6,932 bases of DNA, taken from contig JAITWP010000088.1 of the NCBI GenBank assembly GCA_031285365.1, positions 1 to 6,932 on the forward strand. The letters are read 5' to 3'. The notes below the pieces were generated by a model. The model was given only the letters and a program-made list of their open reading frames with translations. It was not told where the DNA came from and ran no database searches. This document shows positions 6,036-6,932 of this stretch, piece by piece. The translations under genes were made by a program, and so were the position numbers. The stretch is from Azoarcus sp. (GTDB lineage: Bacteria; Pseudomonadota; Gammaproteobacteria; Burkholderiales; Rhodocyclaceae). Positions within the stretch are counted from its first letter, which is position 1. Each line of letters starts with the position of its first letter.

Positions 6036-6932
6036 TCAGGCACGCGCAGACATTGCGTCGTGTTCTTCCATGTCGTCGCAATCGTCGTCGCAATCGTCGC
6101 CGTCGTAGTCGTCTTCGTTCTCATCGAGATGAGCACTCAAACGGACGTTCTTGGCAACAATGCCCTTTTCACCGCGCGCAGTTACAAATAAGACTTTATC
6201 GTCGTAACGCAGACCATCGATGCTGACATCGATCAGGTCACTGGCATGAAAGAAGTAATTGTCACTCCCAGAAGTGGGTTTGATGAAGCCATAACCCTTG
6301 CCTGCGATGAGGTTGACAATCGTCCCCTGGCATTCGATACCTTCGACGAAATCCGTCGGCAGCGCACGATGACCGTTCTCACCACGGTGCGAAGAACGCC
6401 ATTCCCACTCGCTCTGGTTTGTTTGCGGCAGAAACAGGTTGTCGACCAGCGGGTCGTGCCGTCGGGCGCGATCATCAATCAACGGTTTCATCAGTACCGG
6501 GTAATTGACACGGTCGATCAGGCCGGTCGAGACTTGCGTGCGCATCATGCGCCCATCTTCACGTTCGTATTCAAACTCCCAACCCAGTAGCATCACCCGG
6601 GCACCCAGGGTATTGAGCTTGCGAACAAGCGGCACGAAATCGCCATCTCCCGTGATGAGCACGCAGACATCGTAATGCTTGAGGCTGGTCATCTCGTAAG
6701 CTTCGAGCGCCAACCAGACATCGATACGTTTTTCTTCAAATGAACCGTCAGGGCGAAACGCCAGATGCTGCTGGAACAACGCGATGTCGGCGCGCGTCAG
6801 AGCGTCTTCAAAGACGCGGTCGGAAAACAGGCGATCCTGATCCGCCGCCTGTTGTGCAGTCAGGCGTCCCTGGAAATACGCCGCATCCACAATCTGACAA
6901 CGACTGGGCGAAATGCCCTCACGCTGAGCGAC
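6036..6932 (-). CDS. NYN-domain (PIN-like RNase) protein fused to a cold-shock domain, 5' truncated
   Basis: The reading frame is open to the right edge, so the visible 298 residues lack the true start; an internal GTG at 6890-6888 falls inside the domain and is not the start. Visible residues about 1-155 are a NYN/LabA-like (DUF88) domain: IVDAAYFQGR near 14-23, KRIDVWLALEAYEM at 68-81 with conserved D71, and VLITGDGDFVPLVRKL at 91-106 with D96 and D98, the acidic residues expected in this metal-dependent nuclease fold. The first catalytic Asp, on the opening strand, lies outside the window. Residues about 200-265 are a cold-shock domain with KGYGFIK (212-218) and YFFHASD (226-232), the RNP1 and RNP2 RNA-binding motifs. 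A very acidic tail (270-291) follows, with two Cys and a His near the end. A cytoplasmic RNA-binding or RNA-cleaving role is inferred; the target is unknown. The TGA stop sits next to the shared terminator. Confidence 0.88.
   Translation of the reverse strand, partial: VAQREGISPSRCQIVDAAYFQGRLTAQQAADQDRLFSDRVFEDALTRADIALFQQHLAFRPDGSFEEKRIDVWLALEAYEMTSLKHYDVCVLITGDGDFVPLVRKLNTLGARVMLLGWEFEYEREDGRMMRTQVSTGLIDRVNYPVLMKPLIDDRARRHDPLVDNLFLPQTNQSEWEWRSSHRGENGHRALPTDFVEGIECQGTIVNLIAGKGYGFIKPTSGSDNYFFHASDLIDVSIDGLRYDDKVLFVTARGEKGIVAKNVRLSAHLDENEDDYDGDDCDDDCDDMEEHDAMSARA
6072..6095. repeat. Two perfect 12-base tandem repeats in the acidic tail coding region
   Basis: GTCGTCGCAATC occurs twice in tandem at 6072-6083 and 6084-6095, followed by a degenerate GTC-rich run to about 6118. 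On the coding (minus) strand each copy gives Asp-Cys-Asp-Asp in frame, so gain or loss of a unit changes tail length by four residues without a frameshift. Confidence 0.75.

Overview
The window looks like ordinary chromosome from a GC-rich betaproteobacterium. The evidence is the order rpmA, obgE, proB, with proB directly coupled to obgE, and protein sequences that read as proteobacterial throughout. A Rhodocyclales- or Nitrosomonadales-like lineage is a guess; nothing in the window fixes the genus. I saw no insertion sequence, phage gene, CRISPR array or rRNA.

Left block, plus strand: the last 21 codons of rpmA (ribosomal protein L27), a spacer with two hairpins (the second a good rho-independent terminator), obgE (ribosome-assembly GTPase) and proB (glutamate 5-kinase, first step of proline synthesis). 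obgE and proB overlap by ATGA. This is a housekeeping translation and growth block.

Middle block, minus strand: acuI (YhdH-type acrylyl-CoA reductase/quinone oxidoreductase), transcribed leftwards, followed after 53 bases by a response regulator with a receiver domain and a GGDEF-like domain. The GGDEF signature has decayed to SGARF while the RxxD inhibitory-site motif is kept. That suggests a c-di-GMP-binding or purely structural output rather than a diguanylate cyclase. This gene ends tail to tail with proB.

Right block: diverging from acuI across a 248-base spacer is a stand-alone HDOD-domain protein (plus strand), then a tRNA-Arg with anticodon CCT and no encoded CCA. A long hairpin terminator that can serve both strands follows. 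Coming in from the right edge on the minus strand is a 5'-truncated gene for a NYN (PIN-like RNase) domain fused to a cold-shock domain, with a very acidic, cysteine-containing tail.

I see no clear novel multi-gene system. The points most worth a second look are the catalytically degenerate GGDEF regulator with a retained I-site, and the NYN-cold-shock fusion, whose acidic tail is partly encoded by a 12-base tandem repeat.
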